NCBI GenBank assembly: GCA_030063045.1
Contig: JAQSEB010000138.1
Span: forward strand, 1,550,001-1,614,000
Reading direction: 5' to 3'
DNA from: Pratylenchus scribneri
Taxonomy: Eukaryota > Nematoda > Chromadorea > Rhabditida > Pratylenchidae
DNA: 64,000 nucleotides
Part shown: in pieces, positions 39,385 through 52,000 of the stretch
Numbering within the stretch: position 1 is the stretch's first letter
Layout of the letters: every line of letters begins with the position of its first letter
The notes under the pieces: model-generated
What the model was told of the DNA's origin: nothing
The model's database searches: none
Seen by the model: only the letters and a program-made list of their open reading frames with translations
Translations under genes and position numbers: made by a program

Positions 39385-40425
39385 CCATATATATGTTGCG
39401 GCCAATACTGATTACCGGCCAAAACTGATTTTGGCCGGCCAAAACTGATTTTGGCCGATTTTCGGCCAAAACTGATTATGGCTAGCCAAAACTGATTGTG
39501 GCTAGCCAAAACTGATTATGGCCGGCCAAAACTGATTGAAGCTGGAAAATAAATCAGAACAGTGGAAAATTAAATCAGAATGGGTCAGAATAAAATCAGA
39601 ACAGTGGAAAATTAAATCAGAATGGGTCAGAATAAAATCAGAACAGTGGAAAATTAAATCAGAATGGGTCAGAATAAAATCAGAACAGTGGAAAATTAAA
39701 TCAGAATGGGTCAGAATAAAATCAGAACAGTGGAAAATTAAATCAGAATGGGTCAGAATAAAATCAGAACAATGGAAAATCAACTCAGAATGGGTGAGAA
39801 TCAAATCAGAATGGGTCAGAATCAAATCAGAATGGGTCAGAATCAAATCAGAATGGGTCAGAATCAAATCAGAATGGGTCAGAATCAACTCAGAATGGGT
39901 CAGAATCAACTCAAAATGGGTCAGAATTATTATCAAGAATATAACCAGAATAGTAAAAAATAAGGTTTTAATCAGAATAATATTAGAAAGCAGAATTTAA
40001 TGATAATAATTCTGACTATTCTGATAATAATTCTGACCCATTTTGATTTGCTTCTGACCCATTCTGAGTTAATTTTCCACTGTTCTGATTTTATTCTGAC
40101 CCATTCTGATTTAATTTTCCATTGTTCTGATTTTATTCTGACCCATTCTGATTTAATTTTCCATTGTTCTGATTTTATTCTGACCCATTCTGATTTAATT
40201 TTCCACTGTTCTGATTTATTTTCCAGCTTCAATCAGTTTTGGCCGGCCATAATCAGTTTTGGCCGGCCATAATCAGTTTTGGCTAGCCACAATCAGTTTT
40301 GGCTAGCCAAAATCAGTTTTGGCTAGCCATAATCAGTTTTGGCCGAAAATCGGCCAAAATCAGTTTTGGCCGGCCAAAATCAGTTTTGGCCGGTAATCAG
40401 TATTGGCCGCAACATATATAATAAA
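39385..40425. mobile_element. Giant palindromic foldback element built from tandem repeats
   Basis: The outer ends ATATGTTGCGGCCAATACTG and CAGTATTGGCCGCAACATAT are exact inverses. Each arm runs through GGCCGGCCAAAACTGATT units (about 39398-39540 and 40220-40410) and then about 42-bp units with ATCAGAACAGTGGAAAATTA (six on the left, four on the right). The left arm adds 21-bp AATGGGTCAGAATCA units. A loop of about 100 bases lies near 39930-40030. There is no transposase. Long open frames on both strands follow from unit lengths that are multiples of three and are not genes. Confidence 0.85.
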
Positions 40426-40737
40426 GCTTTTTTGGTTGGAATTATCCCATAGAGGGGAAGGATGAAAATGAATTTTTTGGCTTCCCCGAATTTTGACACA
40501 TTTATGGGTTTCCCTTTTTTCATTTACATTTATTCATCCAAGCCTAATGCATAAAATTATTTCGTGTATTATTATATTATTTTGAATTTAAATAAAATAA
40601 TAAAAAGAAATTAGCATAAAAAATTTTGGATTATTCTTATAAATTTACATATAAATATTTCTTTTGCAAATATTTTTATCATCTGTTTAAAGTAAAAGAA
40701 TAATTGTCGTCATTTCATTTTTAGTCAAGATTAATGA

Positions 40738-40947
40738 ATGTCAAAAATAGCCAGGAAAATAGCAAAGAAAATGGCCACTCCTTATTTTGGTGGAATTCCC
40801 ATCATTCATCCAACCCGAAAAATGCATAAATTTAAATATATTGAACCCACCAATTTAATAGGCAGAATTTCTTTTATTCTAAAAATATTTTGGCAGCTCA
40901 TTAAGCTGTTTCGAGCTTGTAGGTTTTTAACGAGCAAAATATTTTGA
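40738..40947 (+). CDS. Small basic ORF (doubtful)
   Basis: 69 codons starting MSKIARKIAKKMATPYFGG and containing HPTRKMHKFKYIEPTN. It is preceded by TTTCATTTTTAG, a possible trans-splice acceptor. The second half is hydrophobic. It could be a small protein or the first exon of a lost gene. No family is recognised. Confidence 0.28.
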   Translation: MSKIARKIAKKMATPYFGGIPIIHPTRKMHKFKYIEPTNLIGRISFILKIFWQLIKLFRACRFLTSKIF

Positions 40948-41110
40948 CGTGTATATTTTTGGCTCATTTATGTCTAAGATAGTAAAAATATTTTATTATA
41001 ATTAATATAAAAAAATTCTTTCTTAAATTTTTTAAAAATCAAAAATTTATTTTTTGCTAAAAAATTCGTATGTTTTTTTTTAAATTCTGAATTTGTTCAC
41101 TTTTAGAAAA

Positions 41111-42189
41111 ATGTTTTCCATTCAATTTTCATCTATTCTTTTCATTTTATTCCTGCTTATTTTGGCCCAATGCCCTGTGGATGGCCTTCGTTGCTATCAA
41201 AGCTTTCAAAGCATAAATTCTTCATTTAATTCCTCATTAAATTCAACTGATTGTCCGATGGCAGCATTGACTTGCACCAAAATTGTTGATTTTCGAAGCC
41301 AAATGGTCACTCGCGCTTGTTCGGCATCAAATTGCACGGTCAGTAAAGTTTATTAATTTATTAAAGGGAAGGGCAAAAATTCAGTTTTATTTGTTACATT
41401 ACAAATAATATTGGAAATGGTCTAATTCCGGAATTAGTTATATGTTGGACTAGTAGAAGATCACGGTTTTAAGCAATATAGAGACTTGAGAATAGGTTAT
41501 TATTAGACTCCGCATTAGTCTATGAAATTTCATCAATTTCAGATTGGTATGAGCTTAGCTTAAAAAGTTACAAAATTACAAATTGGTTTGGATTTAAACA
41601 ATCACTTAATTAATTCTAGTATACCGATTAAATTTTCATAGATTAAATCAGTTATACCCATTTAAATGAGCCTATTATTGCGTCTGTACGAACTCCAGAA
41701 TTTGAAATTCCCGAAATTAGTTTGCCCATCATCTAGTTGATTCCGTGAATTAAATAATAGGTTTGGACAATGTTAGTTTCGCTTTGAGAAAATCTATGGA
41801 ATTTCAAATCGGACTTGGTAAATTTTGCTTAAGATAATTCAAAGCAGGAGAAACAGAAAACCGAAATTTTTTTCAAAAATCGAAAACCGGGTTTTAAAAT
41901 CGAGGCAGTCTAAAAATCGACTTTGTCCAATCCTATTAGACAATTCCCATTCTTTTCTGTTAAATATTCACGATTAAATTTGAATTTCTAGATCAACCAA
42001 TCATCCACCCTGTCCATTTCATCGCAGCCCACTTGCGTCAACAATTCGAATACGCAAACAACATTTTGTTGTTGCTATGGAGATGCATGCAATTCGACAA
42101 AAAGAAATATTGTTGGCGGATATCCAGGCTTTTGGATGATACTCGTTCTTTTCATTCTGTTGATCAGCAACATTTTTGAGCAAAATTAA
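41111..42189 (+). CDS. Membrane-anchored Ly6/uPAR-like protein
   Basis: Exons 41111-41338 and 41992-42189 join phase 0 to 141 residues. The signal peptide (FSSILFILFLLILAQC) is followed by GLRCYQSFQS, with Asn-rich glycosylation sites (NSSFNSSLNSTDC). Cysteine pairs end FCCCYGDACNST, the Ly6-type finish. A C-terminal hydrophobic segment, FWMILVLFILLISNIF, suits a GPI-anchor signal or a membrane anchor. The position at the cell surface is therefore likely; the ligand is unknown. It is unrelated in detail to the Ly6-like gene at 28349-29365. The single intron carries a family B foldback element. The ATG follows ACTTTTAGAAAA, a possible trans-splice site. Confidence 0.78.
41410..41765. mobile_element. 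Foldback element, family B, copy 2
   Basis: It shares TTAGTCTATGAAATTTCA, ACTTGAGAATAGG and the inverse words of the copy at 16484-16905. It lies in the intron of the Ly6-like gene at 41111-42189. Confidence 0.55.
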
Positions 42190-43595
42190 TTATTAATTAT
42201 TAAATCAATTAATTGATCAGTTAATATGGAAATAAAATTTTGTTATTAATTCATTGAAAAATATTAACAAATTTTTGTGGAATTTTTAAAAATTTTGTAA
42301 ACATTATTTGATGGAATTTTCGGAACTTTTTTCTTTATTCATATTTCATTTCTATTTTAGGTATTATAAATAAAATTTAGAAAATAATATTGGTATTGGT
42401 ACTAATTAGTTGTCGTAATATTGAATCAAAATCCATTGCATAAAAAATTTGCAATAAATTGTTTGCCTCTGGTGAAAATCACTCCCTAAACCGTTATAAG
42501 CTTGTCGTCAAAAGAAAGTAAAAATTTGTAGACAAAAAAATCGCACCCGTTTTTATCGGCTGGCTCCAATATTTTTCTCCATTTTCTATTCATTTTGGCA
42601 ATCGATGGGCATTAATCGTCATATTTTCTGGCAAAAATTCGCAATACTCTTTCCATTTTTCATTTTCTCGCTCCAACGTTGTCACATTTTTCCTGCCAGC
42701 TGCCTCTTCTTGTATTTATTTTCCGTTCCCAATTTCTACGACTGAAGGCCGACTGAAAAGACCACAAAACCAAAGGCCAATGCGCACACAACCACTTTTG
42801 TCCTCAAAAACAGTGGCAGTGATAATTCCTCTTAAAAACAATGGCGATGAACAAAAGCGCTGCTGTTTGTTTGTCGTTTTTCTATTATTTTCCTTTTATA
42901 TTTTTCATAGCTTTTCTTTTAAAAAAGTAATATATAAGTTTGAACATTTTTAAAAATTGCAATATCGTATAAACACTTTTAACTCCTCATGGGGAATTAT
43001 TTTTAATCCCCTCAAATTGAGAGAATTTGTGGTCAAACTCCTTACATGGACAATTTGTGAAAAAAAAATTATAGCGGATTTTGTAGAGCATTAAAGAACA
43101 AAGAAAAAAATAAAAAAAAATTGTTAAAAATTTGTTAAAAATTTTAAAAATTCATCAAGCCAAGAACACCGGATCCTCAAAAACGAGACTGGGAATTAAT
43201 AGAGGGATTAATATTATAACAGTTTACTTTGTATTTAATTTTTTTTTATTTCTCCAATTTTAAATCTTCGGATTTAGTATTTAAATCATACGATTTAAGA
43301 CATGATTAAAAATTTTAATAAATTTGAATTTTTTAATACAATAAAAATGGAATTTATTATTTGATCGATTCCTCCCTTTTATTTTGCTGATATATTAATA
43401 AATATACATTTTTTGGTCACAATTTTTTCTGTCCTTTTTCTTATCAATTACTTAAAATTAGAAGGATGTAAAGTAAATTACCATTTTATTCCTTCCCAAA
43501 TTATTCAAAAAATAATTTTTCACAAAAATATGCTTCCCTTTCCATTTCAAGACAATTTCATATTTCCAATCTTCAATAACACATTACCCTCAAAA
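42190..43595. other. Intergenic and probable promoter region of the arrestin gene
   Basis: GC-richer sequence at 42540-42860 could be promoter. It is followed by the dispersed repeat at 42955-43220. A Leu/Phe-rich frame extends upstream of the arrestin ATG from 43413 but is not needed. Confidence 0.5.
42955..43220 (+). repeat. Dispersed repeat K, copy 1
   Basis: ATCGTATAAACACTTTTAA and CGAGACTGGGAATTAAT bracket a 260-base segment. The same bracketing words, slightly changed, occur at 59715-59945. The nature of the repeat is unknown. Confidence 0.45.
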
Positions 43596-46500
43596 ATGTC
43601 AATTGCCAAGCCGGCTTGCGCCTATCGTTCATTGTCTTCTTCCTCATCCACCCCATCAAATTCAATGAATTCAAATTCTATCCAAGCCCACATTGAATTG
43701 GACCATCAAATCTATAATCCGGGCGATGTGGTCAGTGGACAATTGCTTTTGGTTTTGGAACGTCCATTGGCCGCTGATCGGATTACGGCACGCCTTTTTG
43801 GGTCGGCACGGGTGTTTTTCACAGAGATTATGGTCAGTGAGAAAATTGGAAAAATCAGAAAATATTTGAAAATATTAAAATTTCCAACAATTTCTTTGGT
43901 ACCATAATCTCTAAAAATTCCCTCTTACGGTTTTGAGGCCTTACCAATAGCTATTAAAACAGGGTGAAAATCCTCTATAATTTATTCAAAATATTCATAA
44001 ATTAAGGAGGTAGATTACAAATTTTTTCCCAATATTTGAGATGTTAAAAATAATTCCCCTTGGGTTATTAAAGAGGAGCTTATAGGGAATAGAGTAATTA
44101 TTCATGCTAATATAATTTTAGCCAGCACATAAAATGAATAAATTATTCTATATTAAATTAAATAAAAATAAAAATCGGTTTTTGAATTAATAATCTAATT
44201 TTTTGATCTTTTTAACAATTTTGAATGTTCAATCTTAATACCAATAATATTGAAAAATTAAATTAAAATGCGGTTATTTATTTTTTGAAGCCTTTTTACT
44301 TATTCTAAAAATCATTAAAATGCAAATTTTAATTCTAGGTTTAATTATTTTGGCCTATTTATAATTATCAAAAGTTTATCAAAAATTTGCACTATTTTCA
44401 TTTTCATTCAACTCAATTAAATATGATTAAAAATCAATTTCATTCATCAGAAAACACCGGGACCAAATTTTGGCAAAAATCGGGCATATGAACAAGAACA
44501 AATTTTGGTGGATGAACAAATCGAATTATGGAGAGCAGAGGAGGAGGATGGAATGAATATAAGGGAAAATGACATTGGTAGCAAGAAGAAACCGGTTGTT
44601 CAAAAATCGGTTAGATGAAAATCCCTTTTAAAAAAATTTTAAAAAAAATTTTTAGTTGGAAGAAATTTTACGCATTTCCAATCCGAATGCCATTAGAATT
44701 GGTCAAAATCAGAGGCAAATTTCCGTTGAAAAGGGTCAGTTTCCATTTTGTTTCAAAAATATAATAATTAAATTGTAAATTTAACATTGCTTTTTTCAGC
44801 ATATTATTAGTCCTTAGTCTTGGTTAAAGATCTAGGACTAAAGTTGTTTGGGGCGAGATTGGGCCTAGGGGTTTCACGGGCCCTCGCCGGGGCCTAAGCT
44901 CTCATCAGTTTTGCCAATAATTGGGATATAGGTATTAGTTGGGCTCGACTTTAATTAAATATTTGTGCGGAAAAATGGTGATAACAGAACGTTGTAAAAG
45001 ATGATCAAAAATTGAACATTTAGTGGGGAAAATGAGTGGATTTTAAAAAAGCAGATTTGGGGCAATATTTGATTAATAGGGTGAGTGGCTGAGTGGGTGA
45101 CAGGGTTAATCAGGCAAAAAATTGGGGGTACAGCAGTAGGATGAATAGGAAAAGCCCTTAGGCATTATTGGCATTGATACAGCACAGACAGAATAACTTA
45201 ATGTTATTGAAATGAAACCAGAAGAACGATAATTTTGAGTCATTTCGTACTGCGACACTTGCGGACCCGATACTTGCGGACGAAATGGTCTGGTGCCGAA
45301 GGTGGTAAAGTTGGAGTGGCATTGTTTATAGCATATAATTAGCCATAAAATTAGCTACAAAATGTCATCAAAAGCATTGGACAATGTTGAATTTTCACCG
45401 AGTTATGGCCAAAAAACCGTCAAAATCGCATTTTTAATTAAATCAACGGTTTTTTGGCCATAACTCGGTGAATATTCAACATTGGCCAAAGCTTTTGATG
45501 TCATTTTGTAGCTAATTTTATGGCTAATAATATGCTCTAAACAATGCCACTCCAGCTTTACCACTTTCGGCACCAGACCATTTCGTCCGCAAGTGTTGGG
45601 TCCGCAAGTGTCGGCCAACCAAAATATTTTTGATTCAACTAATATATAAGAAAATAATTAAAATTATTTTCAGCATTTAACATAAAAATAAAAATAAATT
45701 AAAAATAATATGAAAAATATATTTTTAGGCACTTCTACAAAACCTACTCTTGGCCTCCCCATTGGTCGACATCAATTCCATTTTGCATTCAAACTGCCCA
45801 TTGATGGATTATTCACCTCATTTGATGCCCGCAATTCTGCCGGCTCCATTCGATATCATATTTTGGTGCAAGCATTGAATGGTCCCATTTGTTGCCTTCG
45901 TCGAAAGTTGCTTTTCCCGGTTGTTTGCCCAAAACGGCTGGATGAGCCCACATTCATGGGAATGGCATTGGAGCCAGTGGCGGAGAATGGAAGTGATAAA
46001 AAGTGAATTTAATTAATTTTAGAAAATTTAAAATTATCAAAAAAAATCGATGAATTAATTTAATGTTAAAAAATATTCGAAATTAATGAATTCCTGAATT
46101 TACTTTGAAGATGGACTAGTAAATTTAAGAAATATCAATTTTAACTTTCAAGACAATTCAGATAAAATTAGACTCTAATCGACTTGTCACGATCGATTTA
46201 GTCTATGAAATTTGAATTTCAAACAAATATGAGTTTGCTTTGAAAAGTTGAACCGTTGTTTAAACCCAAACCAGTTTTGGTTTAAAACTTTAGATTTTTC
46301 CATATTTGAAAATAAACTTCTTCGACTTGGCATGGTCAATTAATTTATGAAATTTCAATTTCAAATCTGTTTGGTTATTTAAACTCAAACCGGTTTTAAT
46401 TAACTAACTTTTATCTTAACCTTAATATCAGTTTGGAATTGAAATTCATAGACTAAATTGACCTTGTCTAAGTCAAATGAATCTATACTCAAATTTTTTA

Positions 46501-48604
46501 TTGCCTATAAACCGAAATTTCCAAAATTTATCTCTCAATCATCTCAGATAATTTCTGGAATTTACTAATTTCTAATATTTAACTCAAAAATATAATTAAA
46601 ATTTTGTTAAATTTCATCCACATTTTTATTATTTAAGGGATCAACTCAAAGTGGAATTAAAAATGGAAAAGCGAGGATTTGTGCCGGGCGAACCACTTTG
46701 TGGAAGCATCAAAATTGAGAACAAGTTTCTATAAAATATTTTGATAAATATTACACATTCCCATTTTCCATTATAGCAGCGGAAAATCCATCAATTCGAT
46801 GAGTCTTCGAATTGTTCAGCGAACGACGTGCTTTGCTGCACGGCCTGAATTCGCAGTGCATCAGAGTCAATTCGAAACATCAGGTAGAGTAAATTTTTAA
46901 TGGATTAGCCAAATTTATTATAATTTAATTCATTATATATTTTGTTTGCTATTGATGATTGAGTATACTCGCCAAAAGCTCATCGAAAATGGTCTGTTAC
47001 CAATTTGTATAGGGAAAGTTCAAATTCCTTGGGCAAAATGCATTTTTCTCCAAATTATTTTGAATATTTATTTATCAAAGAAAAACACCAGATTTTTATT
47101 ATAATAATCCAAATCAAAATAAACTCATTTTTTCTCAAAATTAGTCATACAAAAAAATATATTTCAATCGCTTTACAAAGCATATAATATATTTAATAAA
47201 TTCAAAAATTTTTCTATCTGCTGATGTGGTAGATAAAACGTATACCTTATTTTGTAATTTATAAAACTAAATAAAAAAATAAAAAATCATATCTTTTTTT
47301 CATTATATTGCTTCCTTTGATTGCCCTTTGTCTCGATGAGCTCTAATTTATCAAAAAAAAACTGTTTTATCATTGTGTAATAATTTTTATCCCTTCAATT
47401 CAAAAATTACATTGTTCTACTCAATCAAATGATTAAATTATTTAATAATTTTTGCTTTTTCATTCAAAATCCAATTTTTCCAATCTTTTAATATTACAAA
47501 ATTTTTAGCCATGGGTCTTCCAGTGCCAAAAATTCGCAATGGCCAATCCATCTCGTTCCCAATTCAATTCAATGTGCCTGCATTTGTCCCCGCAATTTTT
47601 GTGCCCGGTTGCATTGAATCTGAACACACACTTTGCTTGGATGTGACAAATAAACGTGGATTGGTCGTCGAATTAAGCGTAAGATATATTTGGGTATTTA
47701 TCAATTAAAATTTTTGGAACTTTTTTCTTTTTTGTAGTATTTTGAAAAGGTCCAATTTTAAACATGGAATTAAAAACATAAAATGAGAATAAATAATATT
47801 GGTAAAATTAGAACTTAATCTATAAAGTCCTAAATTTATAAAAAGTCTAATTAATAAATACCGACATTCCTTATGGCAAAAAATAATGAATATTATAACA
47901 AAAATTTTTTATATTTATAAAATAAAATTAATTTTATATTATTTTACTCAACAAAATTAACTATTATTTTAGAAATATTTTTTTATATTATATGTATTTT
48001 AAACGTTTTTCAAAATAATTCAAAAAATTAAATAATATTAATAATAAAAAATTTTTTTATATTTTGATTAACATTTATCAAATTAAATTAATTTTTTATT
48101 AATTTACCCCAAAATAACTAATATTATTAGAAACATTTTTTATATTTTGTGAATAAATTTGAATGTTTTTCCAAATTAATTTACTCAACAAATTCACTAA
48201 TTTTCCAGAGCCCATTATTGATTGGCACGCATCCGACGCCTCAACGGCCATTTGCTTCAAGAAATGACTCAATTAGAACGGAGGATATAAAAGTTGTGCC
48301 TCAATTTGAAGGAAACCCACCTATGGAATTTGGTGCACCCCCGTCCTATGAAGAACCCGGAAATGGCCAAAATCAGGCATTAGAGAATATCCCACCTCCC
48401 ACCTATGCCCAAAGTGTGGCCGGCCTTTCGGCAATTGGCATTGAACAATTTCATCCGGGAATGGGCCAAAATGGAGGAGGGAGAAATGAAGAGGAAAGCT
48501 ATGCCGGCCCAATTTGCTATCACTACAATTTTGGATATATTACAGATCCAGATACGGAGGATTGCAATCAGCGAAATGAGGGAATAATCCGCAGAAGACA
48601 ATGA
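43596..48604 (+). CDS. Alpha-arrestin (ARRDC-like) with two PPxY motifs
   Basis: Exons 43596-43832, 44451-44609, 44656-44734, 45729-46002, 46638-46724, 46777-46883, 47509-47678 and 48209-48604 keep frame and give 502 residues. The N-terminal arrestin half has NPGDVVSGQLLLVLERPL and LPIGRHQFHFAFKLPIDGL. The C-terminal half has KRGFVPGEPLCGSIKIEN, ARPEFAVHQSQFE and ISFPIQFNVPAFVP. The disordered tail holds PPSY (about 415-418) and PPTY (about 434-437), which bind WW domains of Nedd4-type ubiquitin ligases. Alpha-arrestins are cytosolic or endosomal adaptors that send membrane receptors and transporters for ubiquitination. An acidic/basic insertion in exon 2 (RAEEEDGMNIRENDIGSKKK) is unusual. 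Large introns carry elements of families B and C. Confidence 0.88.
45245..45615. mobile_element. Near-perfect palindrome, family C, copy 2
   Basis: Arms of about 180 bases are inverse: GACACTTGCGGACCCGATAC and CAAGTGTTGGGTCCGCAAGT outside, GAGTTATGGCCAAAAAACCG and CGGTTTTTTGGCCATAACTC inside, with a loop of about 30 bases at 45420-45445. It lies in intron 3 of the arrestin gene. The open frame on the minus strand is an artefact of the palindrome. Confidence 0.8.
46090..46590. mobile_element. Foldback element, family B, copy 3
   Basis: CTAATCGACTTGTCACGATC, GTCTATGAAATTTGAATTTC and the later GAAATTCATAGACTAAATTG are inverse partners, as in other family B copies. It lies in intron 4 of the arrestin gene. 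Confidence 0.55.
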
Positions 48605-49068
48605 TTAATTTACTGTAGAATTTGGATTATATCGAAAAATTTTAAAATTTTTTAATGCGAATTCTCTATTATTTTCCAAATATTATTAAAATTTTTTAAA
48701 TTAATCTACAATATATATTTTTATTTGATTTAAATTTAAATTATAATTTAACATCAATTTAATAAGCAGATTATTGGTTATCTATCCAAATTTTTTTATT
48801 TGGTTATATGAAAATATAAATTGGGATTGAATTTTTATATTATATATTTTTCAAGATTTCGAATAAAAATTTATGAAAAAATAATTATAATAATAATGAA
48901 AAAAGATTAGTAAACCAATTTTAATTTTACTAAAGAATAATTTTACATTACATAATTGTTTGTTGTTGAATTTCGATAATAAACAAATTCGAATAATTTT
49001 TTAACAAATTTGGATTAATCAAAAAATATAATTTATCATTTTTTATTCCACTTCCACTGACTGGGGAT
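48605..49068. other. Convergent intergenic region
   Basis: Very AT-rich sequence between the 3' ends of the arrestin gene (+) and the gene at 49069-53193 (-). Nothing else is seen. Confidence 0.6.
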
Positions 49069-52000
49069 TCAAGTATTCTTATTGTTTTTGGCTTCTTCTT
49101 CTTCCAATGCAAGAAGGCGTTCACGCTCTGCTGCTTTTTTCTCCTCCTTCTTCTGCTTCATTTCTCTCATATGTGGACCCAATAAAGGATGAGAGTCGTC
49201 GTAAAAGCATTGATCCCAGACACATTTGCCGATGATAAATCCGATTAACTTTACGTTTACTAGGCCTTCTTTCTTTCTGCTTCGCCATAGAATATCGTTT
49301 TGAGCGGCATCCAATGCCTCGGAAAATTCAGAAGTGATAAAAGCATCCTTTCGATCTGAATTATTTTTCATTAGAAAAAATCACATATTTATATACAATA
49401 TATAAAATGTTTTTTTTTGAAAATCGGTTTATTTTATCAATTATAAATTTTTACTACTTGCTATATTCTTTTGGCAAAAAACCAAAACCATTAAATGTTA
49501 TTTATTAGTATGCTTAAACCCTTTTCAATAATTGTAATTACTATGAAAAATCATTTTCACTATCCCATGAATATTATACAGAATTCTATGAGTGGGCTCA
49601 ATTAAAATGCTTTATAGATTGTAGATTATTAAAGAGAATATATAAAAAAAAATAAAACTATCATTTTGATCGTTTATTTTATATTTTTTTATAGTGTGAT
49701 AAATTAATTAAACATGAGAACAATAAATTAAATGACTTACTTAAATTTAAATCTAGTCCTGGATATTATCCTATTATAAACTTTAATCAAATCGAATATG
49801 GGATTGGGTTTTGTTGTATTCATTTTCCTCTAATAAAATTAATCAAAAAGGACTAACATGATTCGATACCATCCGGACCAATATAAGTCCCATTTGGATC
49901 CACCTTTTCCGGCTCTCCACTCTTTAATCCTTGGACATAACCCAGTAGCAGTGCTGATGTTTCACAATTATATTTGAAAGCCGTCCATGGCAGGTATTTT
50001 GGCGAAAAGCACTTTGAAAGTCTGCCCAATAGCCGATCGTATTTATTGAAGCTTGGCAAGTCCAACCCAATCGCCGAATTCTCGGATATATCCAAAAGCC
50101 AATTTGTCATGTATCTCACAATTCCATTACCCTTCAGATCGTCTTCCTTTTCGAAATGCAAGAAGAAATAGATTAGTAATGCCGAGAGAATGGCAACAAG
50201 CTGAGTTGCATTTGTAGTCAACATTATCCTTCTGAAAACAAGAATTAATTGAACATTTTTAGAAAAATTCATTATCTTTGGTTCATTTTGTCTTTCGGTG
50301 GATATTGAATATTCATTTTTGAAAAGTTGCCAGCGAAGATAAAGTTAAAAAAGACATAGTATATTTTCAATTTCTCTCTTTGTGGTAAGAAGATTTAGAA
50401 AATTGAATTATTTTGTTTGATTTGTTCGATATTTTATGAAAAATTTAATTCTTAAAAATTTTTATGATCTTTTTTTTTTCAAAAAAATGAATAAGCGAAA
50501 ATCGAGGATTTTTCATAAACCGAAAGCGAGACTATAAATAACTTCAGTTTAAAGCTATATTGGCCAACCCTAATTCAAATACAAAAAAAAAATAGAATAT
50601 AAAATTTCCAAATATGCTTATTTATTGGGAATCTCACCTATATATAATTGGCATAATTCACATTTTTATATTATATAGAAAACAATTTTAAAATTTCCAA
50701 ATTATTCCTAGAGAATTTTCTAACAAAACTTTAACTTGCTTAAACCATTAATGTATTAGGATTTTTACCTAAACATATCGTAGTAGCCTTTCAATTCATG
50801 AAAGAAAACCATATGGGCATTCTCCTTGCACAATTCCAGCAACGCGAGCCCGTGAAATTCCATGCGAGCGACGAACCACATTTGCAATTCTTTATATGCC
50901 AGTTGCGCTAGGCCACGTTGCCGATCCTCACATTCCATAGCAACAAGTCCAATAGCTACATGGTGGGTGATGGAGGACCGAAGTTCTATAAATCGTTGAT
51001 GGATGTCAAAGAGGTGCTTTTTGCATAGTTGTTTTTTGATGAGCGAATGATCAATATAAAAATGTGCATTTATTGTGTGTATTTCTTCGCTGTTTTTTCC
51101 GTAATATTTAATCAATTTATCTGGAGTTTGAACGACAAGACGGAACAAAAGTGCAAACATTGCGATGATTTTGTTCTCTTCGGATTCGAGGTAAATTTTC
51201 GCTGACAATTCGGCTAAATGCTCCCTGAAATATAATTCAATGCATTTTAATTTTGCTAATTAATTGTTTAATAACCGATAATGTTAAATTTTTTAAAAGC
51301 TTAAAGTGCAAAAAATTATTCAAAATAACTTTGAAATTTCATGTCTACAAAGTCTAGAGTCTAGACCATTTTACGTTTTCACTGTCCTATTCCCCATCAT
51401 TCACAATTATAGTTAAATATATTTTGAAAATATCAATTGAGAAATAAGAAAACATTTTCAAAATTGGTTTATTTGCTATCTCATGTCAAACAATGATACA
51501 AATAAAAATATTTAAATTATCAGAGGAAGTGAAAATTATTATTAATTTTTTTTCTCAAAACATTTTGTATTTTTATCCTTCCAAACATTTTGAGTTTTTG
51601 TTGTTTCTAAAAAATGTTGTATTTTTATTTTCCAGATATTTAGTGTTTTTGTATCATTTTGTATTTTTATTGCCCCAAACATTTGTATTTTTATTCTTCC
51701 AAACTGTGTTTTTGTTGCCCCAAACATTTTGCGTTTTTGTTGCCCCAAACATTTTGTTTTTGTTGCTCCAAAAATTTTGTGTTTTTGTTGCCCCAAACAT
51801 TTTGCGTTTTTGTTGCCCAAACATTTTGTGTTTTTGTTGCCCCAAACATTTTGTGTTTTTGTTGCCCCAAACATTTTGTGTTTTTGTTGCCCCAAACATT
51901 TTGCGTTTTTGTTGCCCCAAACATTTTGTGTTTTTGTTGCCCCAAACATTTTGCGTTTTTGTTGCCCCAAACATTTTGCGTTTTTGTTGCCCCAAACATT

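Larger units (their letters stand above)
38396..41110. other. Intergenic region with a foldback element
   Basis: Besides the 1-kb foldback element (39385-40425) and one doubtful small ORF (40738-40947), I see only AT-rich sequence. Confidence 0.55.

Noticed and set aside
39502..40272. Long open frames with KSEWVRI or LTHSDLI repeats
   Set aside because: They come from 21- and 42-bp repeats of the foldback element, whose unit length keeps frames open on both strands.
39385..40425. CRISPR-like regular spacing of repeats
   Set aside because: Units are contiguous without unique spacers, the array is palindromic, and the genome is eukaryotic.
45403..45618. Minus-strand 71-codon frame
   Set aside because: Lies within a near-perfect palindrome of mobile origin.
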